Positions 50,556 through 63,983 of a DNA stretch of 64,000 nucleotides are shown here, in pieces. The notes beneath the pieces are model-generated. The model made no database searches. It worked only from the letters and a program-made list of their open reading frames with translations, and was not told the origin of the DNA. The translations under genes were made by a program, and so were the position numbers. This stretch comes from Rhabdornis inornatus (taxonomy: Eukaryota; Chordata; Aves; Passeriformes; Rhabdornithidae): the NCBI GenBank assembly GCA_013397075.1, contig VWZS01008822.1, positions 434,001-498,000 on the forward strand, written 5' to 3'. Position 1 is the stretch's first letter. Each line of letters opens with the position of its first letter.

Positions 50556-50639
50556 CCGTCATATCCCACTTGCTGTCTCCAGTGGCTGCTCCCGCTGGGT
50601 CCTGGGTCACTGGATGAGGACTGGTTGCTTGGAGAACTT
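50556..50639 (-). CDS. SIPA1L1: SIPA1L1 coding exon (84 nt, SSPSNQSSSSDPG...)
   Basis: This short exon is not an obvious open reading frame on its own and was found by phase matching. The acceptor is AACATTACAG and the donor GG|GTATTA. With the AG carried from the previous exon it reads R, then SSPSNQSSSSDPGPSGSSHW, then RQQVGYDG with the last Gly split. The Ser-rich stretch followed by WRQQVGYDG matches the SIPA1L1 region between the degron-bearing exon and the PDZ-side linker. It is phase 2 in and phase 2 out, so it could be an in-frame cassette. The segment is low-complexity and probably disordered. Confidence 0.85.
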
Positions 50640-53600
50640 CTGTAATGTTGATTTTAGAGTCATTTAGAGTCATAGAGTGCACTGAGGTATTTGTGGGGTT
50701 TCAGATTGTAACTGTGCTGTACTTCTTTTATCAAATACATTCATTTTGATAAATAATACAGATGCAGTATGAACATCTAGTTACATCCATTTAAGGAATT
50801 TAAAAGGTTTGTCTCAGTTTCATAAAACTTTAACAAGAATTCTTAAAGTATAGTATTTATTCATGAATAAAATATTTCCAACTGAATATATAAAAAGGCG
50901 CAGAAAGAGAAAGACTAAGTGCCAAATCCTATTTTCCTTAGATCTGGCTTTAGTTCTGAGTAAGTGGGATTACTCAGGAGTCAAAGCAGCTGGATTAGGT
51001 CTCTAAATTCATGTGTGGGAAGCTCTCATAGTGGATCAGAAATGATTGTTAGTTCCTTGGCACTTATTCCAATTTTAAAGATTGTAAAATTTTATTTTAT
51101 TTCATTAACCCTTTGACATAAAAAAGCAACAAAAAAACATTTTCATTAGGGCATTATTTTGTACTTATTATTTAAACTTTTAAGCCTCGTGTTTTAACAA
51201 TATCTCTAATCAGAAATTTAATGCTTAAATTTGGGTTTGATCACATCCTTCCCTTCTGTGCACATCATCCCATGACTAAAATACGATTCCCTTCAATTAT
51301 CTTGACATTATCTTGAATTCAATTCCCTGTGTTTATCTTTTTTCTTTTCTCTCCCCCCTTTTCTTTTTCATGTAGCATTGAATATATGTACTCAGGGAGG
51401 AAATGAAGAGGTGGTTTTTTTCTTTTTTTTCTTTACCTTTTTAAAACACTTTCTCAAGAACATGACCTTTTAATAAGCAACTTTACTGTTCAGCTTGAAA
51501 ATTTTAAAAACAGTAGCTATTACACTTTGTTTTTTAAAGACATTAGGGGTTATATTTTGCCTAATAGCCAACGTACAATAAATAAACTTTCTCTGAGAAG
51601 TATTGACAGGACTAAACCTCTCTCAATTAAGTGAAGCAGCCAATAGGCTACAGCTTAATTCAGTTCCATGAACTTGTTATTACCACCAAAAATTATGCAT
51701 TTCATGTACAGATTAAGTGACCCAGCATTGAGGGACGGATGAATTATGATCCCATGTGTTTCCACCCTCCAGGCTGATGTTTAGGACATTGTCCTCAAAG
51801 CCAGGATATTGCTTTGTGCTGTTCCAAGGCTGAAATATGTCTACCTCCCATTTGCTGGACAAGTGTGAAGACTTTAGCCTAGTAAACAATGAGTGGCTAC
51901 AAAAGGACAACCACAGAAATCCCTTCAATGACTGCCTCACACAGTTCCTTCACACAAAAATTCCAACCATCTGCTCTCAGGAATGGATTCCAGACTTCAG
52001 GTGATAGGATGCATTGCCTACAAGTGTGACTCAGGGACTAAAGTACACAGAGACTTCTTGCTGCAAAAATCAGAAGAGTAAGTCTTCCTAAAGCTTCACA
52101 CAGCTACAAGTAGCTGTCACAGAATTAGCTACTTTGTGAAAACAGAAGTAGAGCTCAAGGATATCCTTGTATTTCTAAGTGACTAAGTAGAGGAAATTCT
52201 TTGAACAACACCAAAAATACTTGGATTGCCTTCTCAAAACACTTAATTCTCAGGAATTGCATTCAAGTGTCCAGCTCTCAGTTTCTAATTTCACTTCAGG
52301 GACTGGGCACCTAAATATTATACGTCACAGTAGCTGAATTTTTGCTTAAGTCTCTTACTATATCTAGTCCACATTTCTTCCGCTTCTTCCTCTTTTTGTT
52401 TCTAAACCAAACAATTTTATTGCTGACTTCATCCTTAGCTCATTTTCAGATCAGCTGCTAAATCTTCCCTGTTTTATCAACCTGCTTCCCCCTGCCTGCA
52501 CTCTTAAACTGATATTGGGTCTCTGACCTCCTAAAATCTCTTCATAATTTTCCTAGCCTGAGTATACACTTTCACCCTTGCAATACTACTTTTAAGTACT
52601 AATTCACCTTACTTCAAACTCTTCTGTTTTAAGTTCATCTCTCTGCCAAATCAACTATGCCTCTTCCCATGTGGAAAGACCTTGCCAATTAGGTACCTTT
52701 CTTTACATGTTTCAAGATCTACATGCCAGAATCCATAATTTTCCTCCCTTTTCATTATTTATACTCTGTATCATGTCTTCCCCAGAACAGCACTTCTGCA
52801 CTGCACATGTTTTACTTAAGTGATACAGGAATTTCTTCATGATAAGAGTAGACTCAGTCTAAGCATTTTTTCACATGCTTTGCTGAGTGTTATGAGAAGT
52901 GCAGCTTATGCTTGTGAAGCCTTTTTGGAATTGAGTAGCATGTCAGAAAGCTTTCACTTCTTTTCTGTATTGCCATACAGTGGCTTAATAAAGCTTCATA
53001 AATGAGGAAATGTTTCTAGACATTTGATACATTGTCTCCTTATGTTAGATGTTAGCGAGAATTTCATTAATAAAACATTAGAAAAGCTTAAGTTGTATAA
53101 TTGTATCTAAATGCTTACAGAAATGCACCTCTCAATTGTTCAGGGGGTGGAGAGGGAGGTCAGTAAGAAGGAGAACACCAATGATCAAATGGTCATAACT
53201 GGGAGTCTTCCTTCCCCAGACAACGAAAGAGACATATTTTCAAATCTTTACTAACTACGATTACTTGTGCACATTTCAATGTAGAAAGTCATTAATTTTT
53301 TTCTACTAAATAAGTTAGTCAATGTAGCAATAGTGGCATTTAGTGATTTCATCCAGAATTGTTTTAAACTCACTTAAGACTAGTGTTTCAGATTTTTGTA
53401 TCATTCATATATTTTCAAGATGCAATAATTATTTCCTTGGAAATTAGAACTACATCACCCTGTAGATAAGGGCATAAGCTGAAATAATTACTAACAATAA
53501 AGGATAGAGTTCTGCTCAAGACATACGGTTATCCTAAATAATTCAAAGGTCAAATGTATCTGCAAATTTTTATCTTTAAAAACAAAGTCTCATCTTATGA

Positions 53601-54162
53601 AGAATTATGATTAAATTAGAGCAGAGCTAACACTTAAGGATACCATCCCATCATCTAAGAGGTGTAAGATATTCAAATCACAAGCTCTGCTTTGTTTAAT
53701 TAAAAGCAAAGCAAAGCATAAGGCCTGGTAATGAGTTACAGAACCCTTTGAAACTATGCCAATACCTTGGTAATGAGATTAAATAATTAATTTTTAAAGA
53801 AATTACTTCATTTTATTTACACTCAATATTTGTTCAAATAGTCTTCCAAAAGGTGGGGAACAGGACAATTATTAAGATCCAGAAGTTATAAGGCAGTTTC
53901 CCACTTCACTGATTTGGGGCTAAAGGGAAAGGCCAGCTATTCTCAGCAGTAGGATCCTCAGTACAACCCACTTCTACCACAAAAACCAAAAGTCACTTGT
54001 TTCAAGCAGCTTGGTCCAGTGAATGCTATTTAATACAACCTCAGAATGAAAAACTCAATAAAATAAGGCTTAAAAAACAAGGCACCAAAGTTCTAGAACG
54101 CAGAGATTTCAAAAGTAATACACATTAGGAAAACGACAGGCATGAACCAGAGAGCGTATTAC
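50640..54162 (-). other. SIPA1L1: SIPA1L1 intron (3.5 kb, phase 2)
   Basis: The donor is GTAATA and the acceptor AACATTACAG. Pyrimidine-rich tracts lie at 51,330-51,370 and 52,370-52,400 on the plus strand. No repeat family is recognised. Confidence 0.88.
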
Positions 54163-54420
54163 CTTGCACCATCTGGCAGTTTTCTATCAAAGGAAGTGCT
54201 ACGAGGAATGGCTGTCTGAGCCTGCTGGAGAAGCTGCTGGCACTGCAGTCTGTCAGATGTTCCTAGGATTGGAGAGGCACGAGAGAGAGGCTGCCCAGCG
54301 GGAGTCGGCACCCGATGCCAAGTGGTATTCCTTCTGAAAGGGGTTTTATACTCACACGGGGTGCCTTCACTGTCAAGTTTGTATTCCACCATGGGTATAC
54401 GACAAAGTTCTGAACAACCC
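54163..54420 (-). CDS. SIPA1L1: SIPA1L1 coding exon (258 nt, GCSELCRIP...LPDGA)
   Basis: This exon encodes 85 complete codons beginning GCSELCRIPMVEYKLDSEG and ending STSFDRKLPDGA, plus one leading base and two trailing bases (phase 2 in, phase 2 out). The acceptor is TTTGTCCCACAG and the donor AG|GTAATA. It carries the CEYKTPFRRNTTWHRVPTP block and a glutamine-rich stretch, CQQLLQQAQ, that I recognise from SIPA1L1 downstream of the PDZ domain. This linker has no catalytic residues and is probably disordered, with several Ser/Thr-Pro and Arg-x-x-Ser sites suited to phosphorylation. The exon is symmetric, so skipping it would keep the frame. The overlapping 80-residue reading frame here is a shadow. 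Confidence 0.87.
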
Positions 54421-57400
54421 CTGTGGGACAAATAAAAATGCTCATCAGTCTCACAGGAGAGAACAGAGAGAGAAATCTTGCATTCACAGTTAGAAGGATA
54501 TACATATTTTGATTTCAGGCGCCCAAAGGTGTTCATACAGCATTATACTTTGAACAATTCAAAACTGTCATGCCAAGCAGGTAGAAAACATTTCAAAATA
54601 AAAGATTTGCTGTCATGTGCTCAAAGATCTTTGAAGTGTCTCCTTGCCCTTCAAAACGAGGAACATATTAAAACTTTTAAAAATTAATCTGCAGGTTGAA
54701 TTTTACATAATAAAATCTTTCAGAGACAAGGCATTTAGAAGTCTTAAAGCTTCACATTTTCCTAAAACAGCATTGATTTGTTTAAATTTCAGAAATAGGT
54801 TTGTTGCTTTGAAGCAAACTAAACGTTTCTTAGTGGGGTTGAGAACTCTCCTTTAGAATCCCACCCCCAAATGACAGAGAGCATAGTCTACAATGCAAAT
54901 GATTAATTGGCACCTAAATATTTTTTCCTGTGTTTTCAATGTGTGCTTTCTAATGTCTCTTTTCCCAGAGATTTGTAAGCCTGGAAGAGAAATGGGCAAG
55001 TGGAAGGAAGAGACAGATCAGGAACAGTCTGGCTTACCACCTCTGCTTGAAGTTTATGGTGTGGTTAAATACTAACAGTATTCACACACAGTGTAAACCC
55101 AGGTACTGGTAGTGTTCCACAGAAGATCAGTGTGCCTGTGGGATATTTGCTGTCAACTCAGACTGCACTCAATAATTTAGTGCTACTGTTTCAGAAATTG
55201 CTTAATAGAAGCTTCACACACCCTTTAAGTCAACACTGATTATCACCGGAGATTTTTTATATTCCCAACATTCCATCTCCATTATTTTTCTGATAGGCAG
55301 TTTGTACTAAACCAATATCTATGAAGAGAACACCCTAAATACTTCCAAAGCAATACATTAAGTTTAAATAAGAAAAAGTGAAAATTTGCTCCTCTGTCTC
55401 GACTACAATTGTGCTCCATTTCTCAGCTGAGTCTTGATCAAGCCTTGCTTTTGTTGAAAAACCAACATTTACCATTCACAACTAAATTAAAATCTCCTAG
55501 AGAAAGTGCAATAGAGTGTAAAGAGTTTACAGTCTTAATCCTGAAAATATCTTGGCGTAAATGACTTAACACAAATGTGCAGTGCAAGTAAATAGTATAA
55601 ATTCTCACACATTAAAACACTGTGCATTAAAGCTTCTGAACAAACCCTCCCAAAGAACATTTTCATTAGCTGTGTATTGATATACAGATTAAAATAAAAA
55701 ATGTTAGACAAAAAGCAAATTGCCTTATTCAAGGTTGTTGAAGGGAAGACCCCTGAGCAACTGTAGCAATTACATTCCACATACTCTGTATATGCATAGT
55801 CTGATCCAGCCAAATGTTTCACTCTGCTGAATTTTTTAGTAGCAAATAGGCAAGTTTATCCTGTAGCCCTAAATCTCTGTCCCTGGTGGCACTCAAACAC
55901 ATGAAAAAGTTAAAGTACTTAAAAATACAGATGATGAAATCATTGAGAATGGAGATCAATAGCCAGTATAGGGTGCAAGACACCTTGATGAAGATGTGCT
56001 GAAGAGCTCGAATGTTTCAAAGCAGAACTCAGAATTCCTGGTTTTTCAATGTTGTTCTTTTATCAGAAACATCATTGTAAGATGCACCGATAAAAACTGA
56101 CGTGTCCAACCTCTGCTGACAAATCAGTTAGACACATGGGAGGCAGATCAGATCACAGAATTTTGCAATCATGATTTTCTGGGTTGAGCTTCCCTAAGGA
56201 GGTAAAACCACCCTAATAATCTCTTGTTGCAGGCATGTAATGGTGCTACAGAGAAATCACTGTTATAAAATTATCACTATTATTCGTTTCAGAGGCTCAA
56301 TTTGGTATACCTGTAGCCTTCCCCTCACCCTGAAATGCCATTGTTATTCAGAACACCACTTCAAACTGCCTCAGTCCATCGATTTTTAAAACTTTTTTCA
56401 CACTTCTGAGAATCACACGTTGGGCTCTTAGAATGAGGAACACCATGAAAAAAGGTCAAGTTAAGTGAATGGCACAGAACTGTGAAAACTCTTCTACTGC
56501 TGAAGCATATACAGAATATATTTCTCTAGTGTGACATTCAATTGCTTATGTTCCAAGATCATTCTTCCCTTCATGCAAGTTCCTGCCTCATTCACTGCCT
56601 GCAACAAAGAAGGTGTAACCACGATCCTTTTTCTTTTTTTTTTTTGCTTTTAAGTAAGAAGTTTTACATACAAACCAAACAGATCAAAGAATGCAGAAAT
56701 AACACAAGGTTAATATTAGTTTGGTGCACTGCAAAACTTTTTGTGTGGCCATACATACAGAGTTTTCCATTATTTGAGGAAGAAGTAGAACAATTATGTA
56801 GGCTAAAACTTCTATCACCCTTCTGCTAATTTCTAAGCATTGTTTCACCCCCTTCTTCATCCCTATGGGCTTTAGGCATTAGAAACAAACCACCCCCTCC
56901 CCAACTTTTGTTATTAAGATATCAATTTTACAGTTCATCTTGGTAATTGAGAAAGTTATAGCATGTAATTGTGATTGCACCCCTCATTAGATACTCCCCA
57001 TAAAGTACTCTAAATGCTTTAAAAATAGCCATGGGTTTTAAAAGCAAAAGGGGCTGTTACTACTATTTAGCTTGACTTAGCTTGCTGACTAATTAACAAA
57101 AGTGTGGTATAATAATAGTACACAATAAGCTTTCCCAGAATGAGTAAGAACTGAAAATTTTGTAAAATTTTGTGTTTGTTTGCATCAGGAAAATACATTC
57201 TTCCTACAAATGAAAAAAAAAATATATTGAGGACACAGCTCCTGCAGAAAAAGGCTTACAAAGCAACCTTGTTTCAAATCACTATAAAAATTCAGCAGTG
57301 TTGCTTATGAATACAAAACAGAGCCCTAGAATGCTTGTTTTAACTGGCTCAAAAAAGAATTTCCATGGCTTCAGATAGCTTCTTTTGTCACATAAGGCTT

Positions 57401-60400
57401 TTAAATCTTAATTTAAAAGTACTAAACCAATCACTTCAACATTTATATGAAAAAATATGCTTCACAAACACTGCCTAAAAAATAGATACAGCAGTATACT
57501 GAGATAGGTAAAGCTGTAATTGTAGCCCCCTCCTGTATCAGGAAGACAGAGAAGGAAGGAATTCATGCCTACAATCCCCACATCTGCTCCCCACCATGGA
57601 TCAAACCCTAAGTTATCTTGCATGAAAAAAAATCCCACAAAAATAAATGCAATTCCCTCTTCAATATGTAATTTGACCTTTATCTAACTTTTACTTATAA
57701 TTTTGTTACTTATTCCACCAGTGCAAGAATATATATTGGTACTGGTATTGAATGATAGCTTTTAAATTTAAATTTTATATATTTCTTTTAAATTAAGGAA
57801 ACATAAAGACAAATCTCTACTTTAAGGTTTTAAAAAGATACTTAAATTTATGTTAAACAAGTATAGGATATAAAATGTCTTTCGCAAATTATATCCAATA
57901 TAACATTTGAAAAACAGACTCACAATATTTAACAAGCAAATGTGACCATATCTTAACCACACATCAGAAATTTTAGCACTTCCTGCCCTTCACCATAGTC
58001 TGGTATGAATTAAATCAATGCTTCTACATAAAGCACAGACTCCTACTAATACCTTTGGTTCAAGAGACATATTATCCTATTAAAAATTTGGTTAATGAAA
58101 CCTACTCTGCAATTAAAGACAGCATGTCTCTATGATACAACTAGCAGGTCACGACAACATAATAAAATTTAAGAGTCCACAATAAAAATCTGCAATATTC
58201 AAATGTTCCTGCAAGGAGCATTATGTTCTGAAAGAATTATCAAGCAGCCATTAGATTTTTAAAACTACATTAACCAAGCCTTTCAATATTAGTTTCAGAT
58301 TCCATATAAAGGTTCTGTAATAGGCTCTGTGAAGGGCCTACATTAGGCAGGGAGTTTAGTTAAACTCAGTAAATATCCATCTCTATGGAAGAGATAGAAA
58401 TTTCCATGCACCATGATCAGCATCCTGTCACCTTGATACCTACACAAAAGCCTTCTTTTCTGCTAAATCCTACGGCTGGGTACAACTTCAGTATTTGGAC
58501 CCCAGCTACTTACAGATTTCAAGCATGAGCAATTTGTTAGTGCATGAACATAACTAGAATATCTGGTTACAATTTAACTCCAGTTTAATGTATGGCAAGG
58601 AGATGTAGGGATGGAGAAGGAATCATTGGTGTGCATCAGTTTATTACCCTGATAAGTTATCCCTTACTATCACCATGTCAATATCAAACATCTAATCCTG
58701 CTCAAGAAAGAGTCTTTATCCAGCAGTACAATAACTGCATTCTGCTAGCTCAAACTTTGTTTTTGAAAACAATCACTTCTATTAGAGTGCATGTTTGTTC
58801 TTACACTACAGTAGTGCCCAAAGTGATACAACGAGCCTGAGGACTCATTGTGCAATCTATTAAATCCACATAATAAAACACAGATTAATTTCATATAATT
58901 ATAGGGATTTAATTGGAAAGCAGAATTTAGTAGATTAGTTTTGCTGAGACTTTTGCTGAGGATGTAGCTAGTTCAGGGACTTTCCCGTCCCTGACCTGTG
59001 AAGTACCTCCTGGAGGTAATACCTCAACTCCACTGACCCCCTATATCAGTTACAGCACAAGTCCAAGGCACTGCATAATACTGAAATGGTCAAAGAGAAT
59101 TTTGATTAAAAAGCCAAGACAAAAATTCCAAGTTCTGACATCTCAGAAACCTAATAACAATAGTCATACATAATTCAAAATAATTTTAAAAATTAAATCA
59201 ATTTTATACTCAAATAATTTCATACCACAACAGATGTATGAGATTGCTTACAGCAACCTCAGACAGGGCTGCTGCCTACCCTGTCTCTTTGGTTTAAGGG
59301 AAGTGATGACTCTCTGACAGTCCCTCCATGGAGCTAAAGAGCTGAAGCTGTCAATCCCTCATGCTTGAAGATAAACTCATTGTCCTTCTGATCTTTATTA
59401 CTATTCAGTTTTAAAAAAGAACCTTTGTGTTGGTGAGCTGACAAGCAATTCAGAGGCCTCCTAAAGAGCCTCTACATCTGTACTGTTACACGAAAAATAG
59501 AAATACAGACAATATTACATAACAAAATTATCTTTAAGGTCCATTCTAAGCCACAACATTGTATGATTCTAATATGATTCCATGAATAGAGAGAAGAAAG
59601 AAAAGAAAAAAAGGAAAAAAAGAGTCTGGAACTCTTCTCTGCATCTCTCCAAAGAGACAAACAGCACTTTGCCAGGTATTTAGGGGTTTTTTCCTGCTCA
59701 ACTGTAACAACTGTACACATAATTAACTTTAGCAATTATAATTAACCCCCACTATAAGTTCATTCATAACTCAGTAAGAAAAAAAATTAAAGACTTTATC
59801 TGTATGAGAAACACAGTTAAGCATTTTCTACCATTTTATTTTTTGTGGGGTAGAGAGGATTAACTTTTGCAAGTAGTACAGCTTCCAATTAGTATAATTA
59901 CATTTTCTTAGTGATAATTCTTTCAGTTACTTCTATAAAACATCAGAATCTAGACATTTCAGATATTTTCAGCCTTCTTAGATTAGTAGCAGGAGTGGTA
60001 ATTAAAAGGTTTGGTACATCCAAATTCTACTTTTACAACCATTCAGTTTCAGGTTTTGCTGCTTCAACCTGTCTCGGGTGATGCTAGACGTGGCGTCTTT
60101 CTAGCTTAGGTGGCTTAACTTATTTAATAAGTAAATAATTATTAAGAATCTGAAGGCCCTATGAACTATCCCACCAGCTTATGGCAAACACACCTGTGAC
60201 AATAACTGAACTCTACCACACAGTAGCCTCTTCCCCTTCCTAAGAGCATTTCCCAAACATTCCATACTCTGCTGCTTATCTGTTACTTTTTAAAACCCCC
60301 AGAAAGACAATTCTTTCAAAGAAATCATAATCATTAAGGGGAACAAGCATCAAGACTAGAAAATAAGTCATTACATCTATTTTATTTGTAAGAAGGAGTT

Positions 60401-62338
60401 TGCAAGGTTCAAAAGAATAAAACAACCTCAGAAGAATTGCAGTAGTACTTAAGAATGGCCCACAGGCAGTTTCAGTCATAGTTACTAAAGTATTTCCATT
60501 TTCTAAACTACCTACAACAGCAGAAAAAGTGTCTCGTGCTTGTTCAGACCAACAGTGGAAACTACTGCTCCTCAGCTCTCCAGCTTCTGTTTATAGCCAG
60601 CCCTGGAAATTTTGCCTGAAGTTCTATTTGCTTTCTAAATTTCCTAGAAATTGTTTCTTCATCGGTTCTCAAGCAGTTGCTTTTGTACATGAAATGGTAG
60701 TTGAACTAAGACAAACACATAGGTAAAATGTAGTAAAAAAGAATCTAGCAAAATCTACAGTTTAAAATAGATTTAGAAGTGCTTGAATTCCTTGATTGGA
60801 TTTGGCTGATTAAGGATATAGTGTCCTTGAACACTGCTGTAACACCACCAGCAAAAGCAAATCAGAATGAACATCATTATTCTCCTGTTCAAATGCACAC
60901 AATCCCAAATCAACAATTCTGAAGGGGCAGACCTATCACAGAAACAAATATGACAGAAGAATACTTATTCAGCTCTGAAAACAATGGCCAAATTTGTTCT
61001 AATACTGCTTTTTCATTTAAAGAATTTATGTTTTAAATAGCAATTTCTTCTTTCTATCTAAATATTAACCTGATGCCACACAAATAATTTTGATTTCTGC
61101 ATCAATTTGTGCATGATTATTTAATTGCTGGAGCAAACTGAAAACAGCAGGAGCTTTGTCTCAAGTTCATTAATTTTACAGGATAGTAAATGAAAGGCCT
61201 TATTCCATGATTGCTTTTGCATATACTATTGCCAAGACTTCAGTAGAAGGATCTACGTTAAGTCATGGAAAACATTTATTGAGCAGAATTTTCCTCTGTA
61301 ATTTCCTAATCACAGTGTAACATGCCTTTCTAAGCACCTTCGATATTCAAATAGTTTATTTTCATGCTGAAATTAATGAATACAAGACAGTTTGCAAGAA
61401 AAAAAATCCTTGTTAATAGTTCATTGCTAATAGTTTATTCTCAGTGGGAGCACACTGACATTTTGTTGCTTTTCTTTTAAAATGATGGATTGAAGATTAT
61501 TTGTGGGTAAGTTAACAGGCACAAAAAATCAAGTCAAGAACTTGATCAAAGATCTCCACTTTGGCTGATGATTTTTCAAGGGACTGCTTTGGAAACACCC
61601 CGGCACACTTGAAACTCATTTTCACTTGAAGGATACAATTCCCAAAACACTCCATGGCACCCATGTACAATCTGTGTAAATTCACAAAGAATTTGATCCC
61701 AGCAAGGGACCAGTGCTAGTAAGCAACCCAAAGAGAAATTCCTCATTGCTTTGTATGCATAAAAACCAGCAGACAAACCTAGGCAGAAACTAGTCTTTCA
61801 AGAAGTGGAAATCAGCTGATTATCTCAGAAAATGAAAGGCATTAATAAAATGATACATTTGGATTTTTTCATGAAACTCTGGATTTTATTTTCTTTTTGC
61901 TAAAATTATATTTATATGCTGGTAAACATACATAAGTTTTTAATGTAACTGATCCTTTTAGAAACAAAGATGAATATATTTTTATATCTATGCACTGTGG
62001 ACAAAATCTTATTGGCTGAACTTGAACCCTTAGACTATGGCATTTAAGTAAAAAAACAAAAGACCAAAAAAACAAAAACCAAAACAAAAGAACAAACCAC
62101 CAGTATGTACTCCAAGAAACCAGGCTGAAATACAGAGAAGAAAAAAGCCTACCCAACTGCCAGAAGATCATATACACTGTAGGATGATTCAAACTTCCAA
62201 GGGACTTATTTCAGCCTCCAAATGTACTCCTACCTATGTCAGACAGTCTGATGCATCATTTCTTAGAAAACCTCTAAAACCAGCTGTGAATAAAAGCAGT
62301 AAGTACTGGAGCTTAGATGTAAAGCTTTCTCCTCCTTT

Positions 62339-62365
62339 TTACAAGTGTTTCCTAAACACTTGTAA
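62339..62365. repeat. perfect 12-bp inverted repeat, 3-nt loop
   Basis: The arms TTACAAGTGTTT and AAACACTTGTAA are exact complements separated by CCT. Confidence 0.9.
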
Positions 62366-62684
62366 TGTATGGGTCAACAATGGATGGACCCCCAAATATG
62401 ACAGAAACATCTGTATGTCTGCTTTGAGTGTTATTTGATAATTATCACAGCTACGTGATACAAAAAAGTTCACTCCTGACAAGCTGTCACATCTGCCTCA
62501 AATGCTTATCACAGGTATGCATTTGCAATCACTCACAGAGGCTTGATTCTATCCTGTTCAGCCATGCATGGACTCTCCAAGGACAGGAACACTCCTTGTC
62601 AAGCGAAGGTGAAATGGATTTTAGTTCTCCAGATACTCCTGTTTTACATTCAAAACTACCAGCTGTAAATTTCTGAGTAAACCT

Positions 62685-63172
62685 GATACCAGAGTACAAG
62701 AGAGACATGAACATATGGAGCAAGTCCAGCAAAGGATCAAAGATGATTTAAAGGATAAGAGCATCCGAAACACAAGGAGAGACTGAGAGTGCTGGTATCA
62801 TTCAGCCAGGGAAAGAGAAGGCTCAAGAGGGATTTTATCAATGTGTTTAAAATATCTAATGGGGTGATTATGGAAAAAAAGATAACAGACTAAGAATTGT
62901 ATCCAGTGAAAACACAGGAGGCAAGGTGCAAAAGTGAAGTACAGGAAGTTCCATTTAAGTACACATGAAAACTTTTCCTACTGAAAGGATGATTGCACAC
63001 TGAAATTGAAATACTGAATTTTTGAATCTGCATCCTTGGAGATATACAAAACCCAGTGAACATGTCCATGAGAAATCTGCTCTGGCTGACCTTGCTTTGA
63101 GCAATGGGTTTGGACTCAAGAATCTGCAGAACTCCTTCCCAACCTCAGCTATTCTCTGTTTCTGTGACAAGA
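62685..63172 (+). mobile_element. CR1 LINE fragment, 3' end, antisense to the gene
   Basis: The order agtacaagagagacatgaac, gagcaagtccagcaaaggat, agggaaagagaaggctcaag, gttccatttaagtacacatg, atccttggagatatacaaaa, ctgaccttgctttgagcaat and tccttcccaacctcagctat follows the avian CR1 3' region on the plus strand. It is 5'-truncated and has no reading frame. Boundaries are approximate. Confidence 0.8.
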
Positions 63173-63983
63173 ACCTGCAGAAAGCTAAGGGAAGCAATTG
63201 AATAGGAGACAGGGAGATGGATTTGCATAAGTTTTAACTAGTAAATAGCAGTGATAGGCTTTTTTCCCCAAAAAACTCGGATAATTTATCCCTTTCTGCC
63301 CTCTCCTCTTTTCCCTCATTCATTAATATATTTCACACACAAAGTCAAAGACTGTATCTGTCAACTGAAATTCTAAGACTTGTCTATAACTGCTTTCTCT
63401 CTGCTCTGTTTAGATTATAAGCACTGCAAAAAGGCAAGCTCAAAAGTCTCCAGAGACTGGACAGTCGAAATCACTAATCACATTTTGGGAATATACAAGG
63501 GAATATTAGCAGTTTTCTGTGGGAAATTGATATTTGAGAGAGAGAGATTTCATGTATTTATATATATTCACTAGAAAGGTGAAGCTAGAAAGAACGTAAA
63601 CATGCTTTTTTAATATTTTAGAATAGACACATAGTTTAAAAAATTCATTTTTCTTAATAATTAGTCACAATTTTAAAAATGCTAAAAATTATAAAGAGGA
63701 GCAGCTTTTGCAGATTTTTCTCAGTGTGGTAACACTCAGTTCAAACTCCTCCTACACACAGACTTGGGTGCTATGTATCACACTGATCTGGGATTTAAAC
63801 ACTTTATCTCTAGAAGAAGATTTATATCAAAGACAATATAAACAGTTCATACAGTATGTATTTTTCTATCAGGGCCTATAAAATACCCATTTTTACCTTC
63901 AATATAAAAGGATCAGCTCATTAGGCTCATATTCTGTAAACAGCTTGGAAATGTATACCAAACAAGTCAGTGAAAATTCATAC

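Larger units (their letters stand above)
54421..63983 (-). other. SIPA1L1: SIPA1L1 large intron (about 9.6 kb if edge exon is real)
   Basis: The acceptor TTTGTCCCACAG at the left is secure. The donor at 63,982-63,983 is tentative. There is no coding exon in between that I recognise. A CR1 fragment sits at about 62.7-63.2 kb and a perfect hairpin at 62,339-62,365. Confidence 0.6.
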
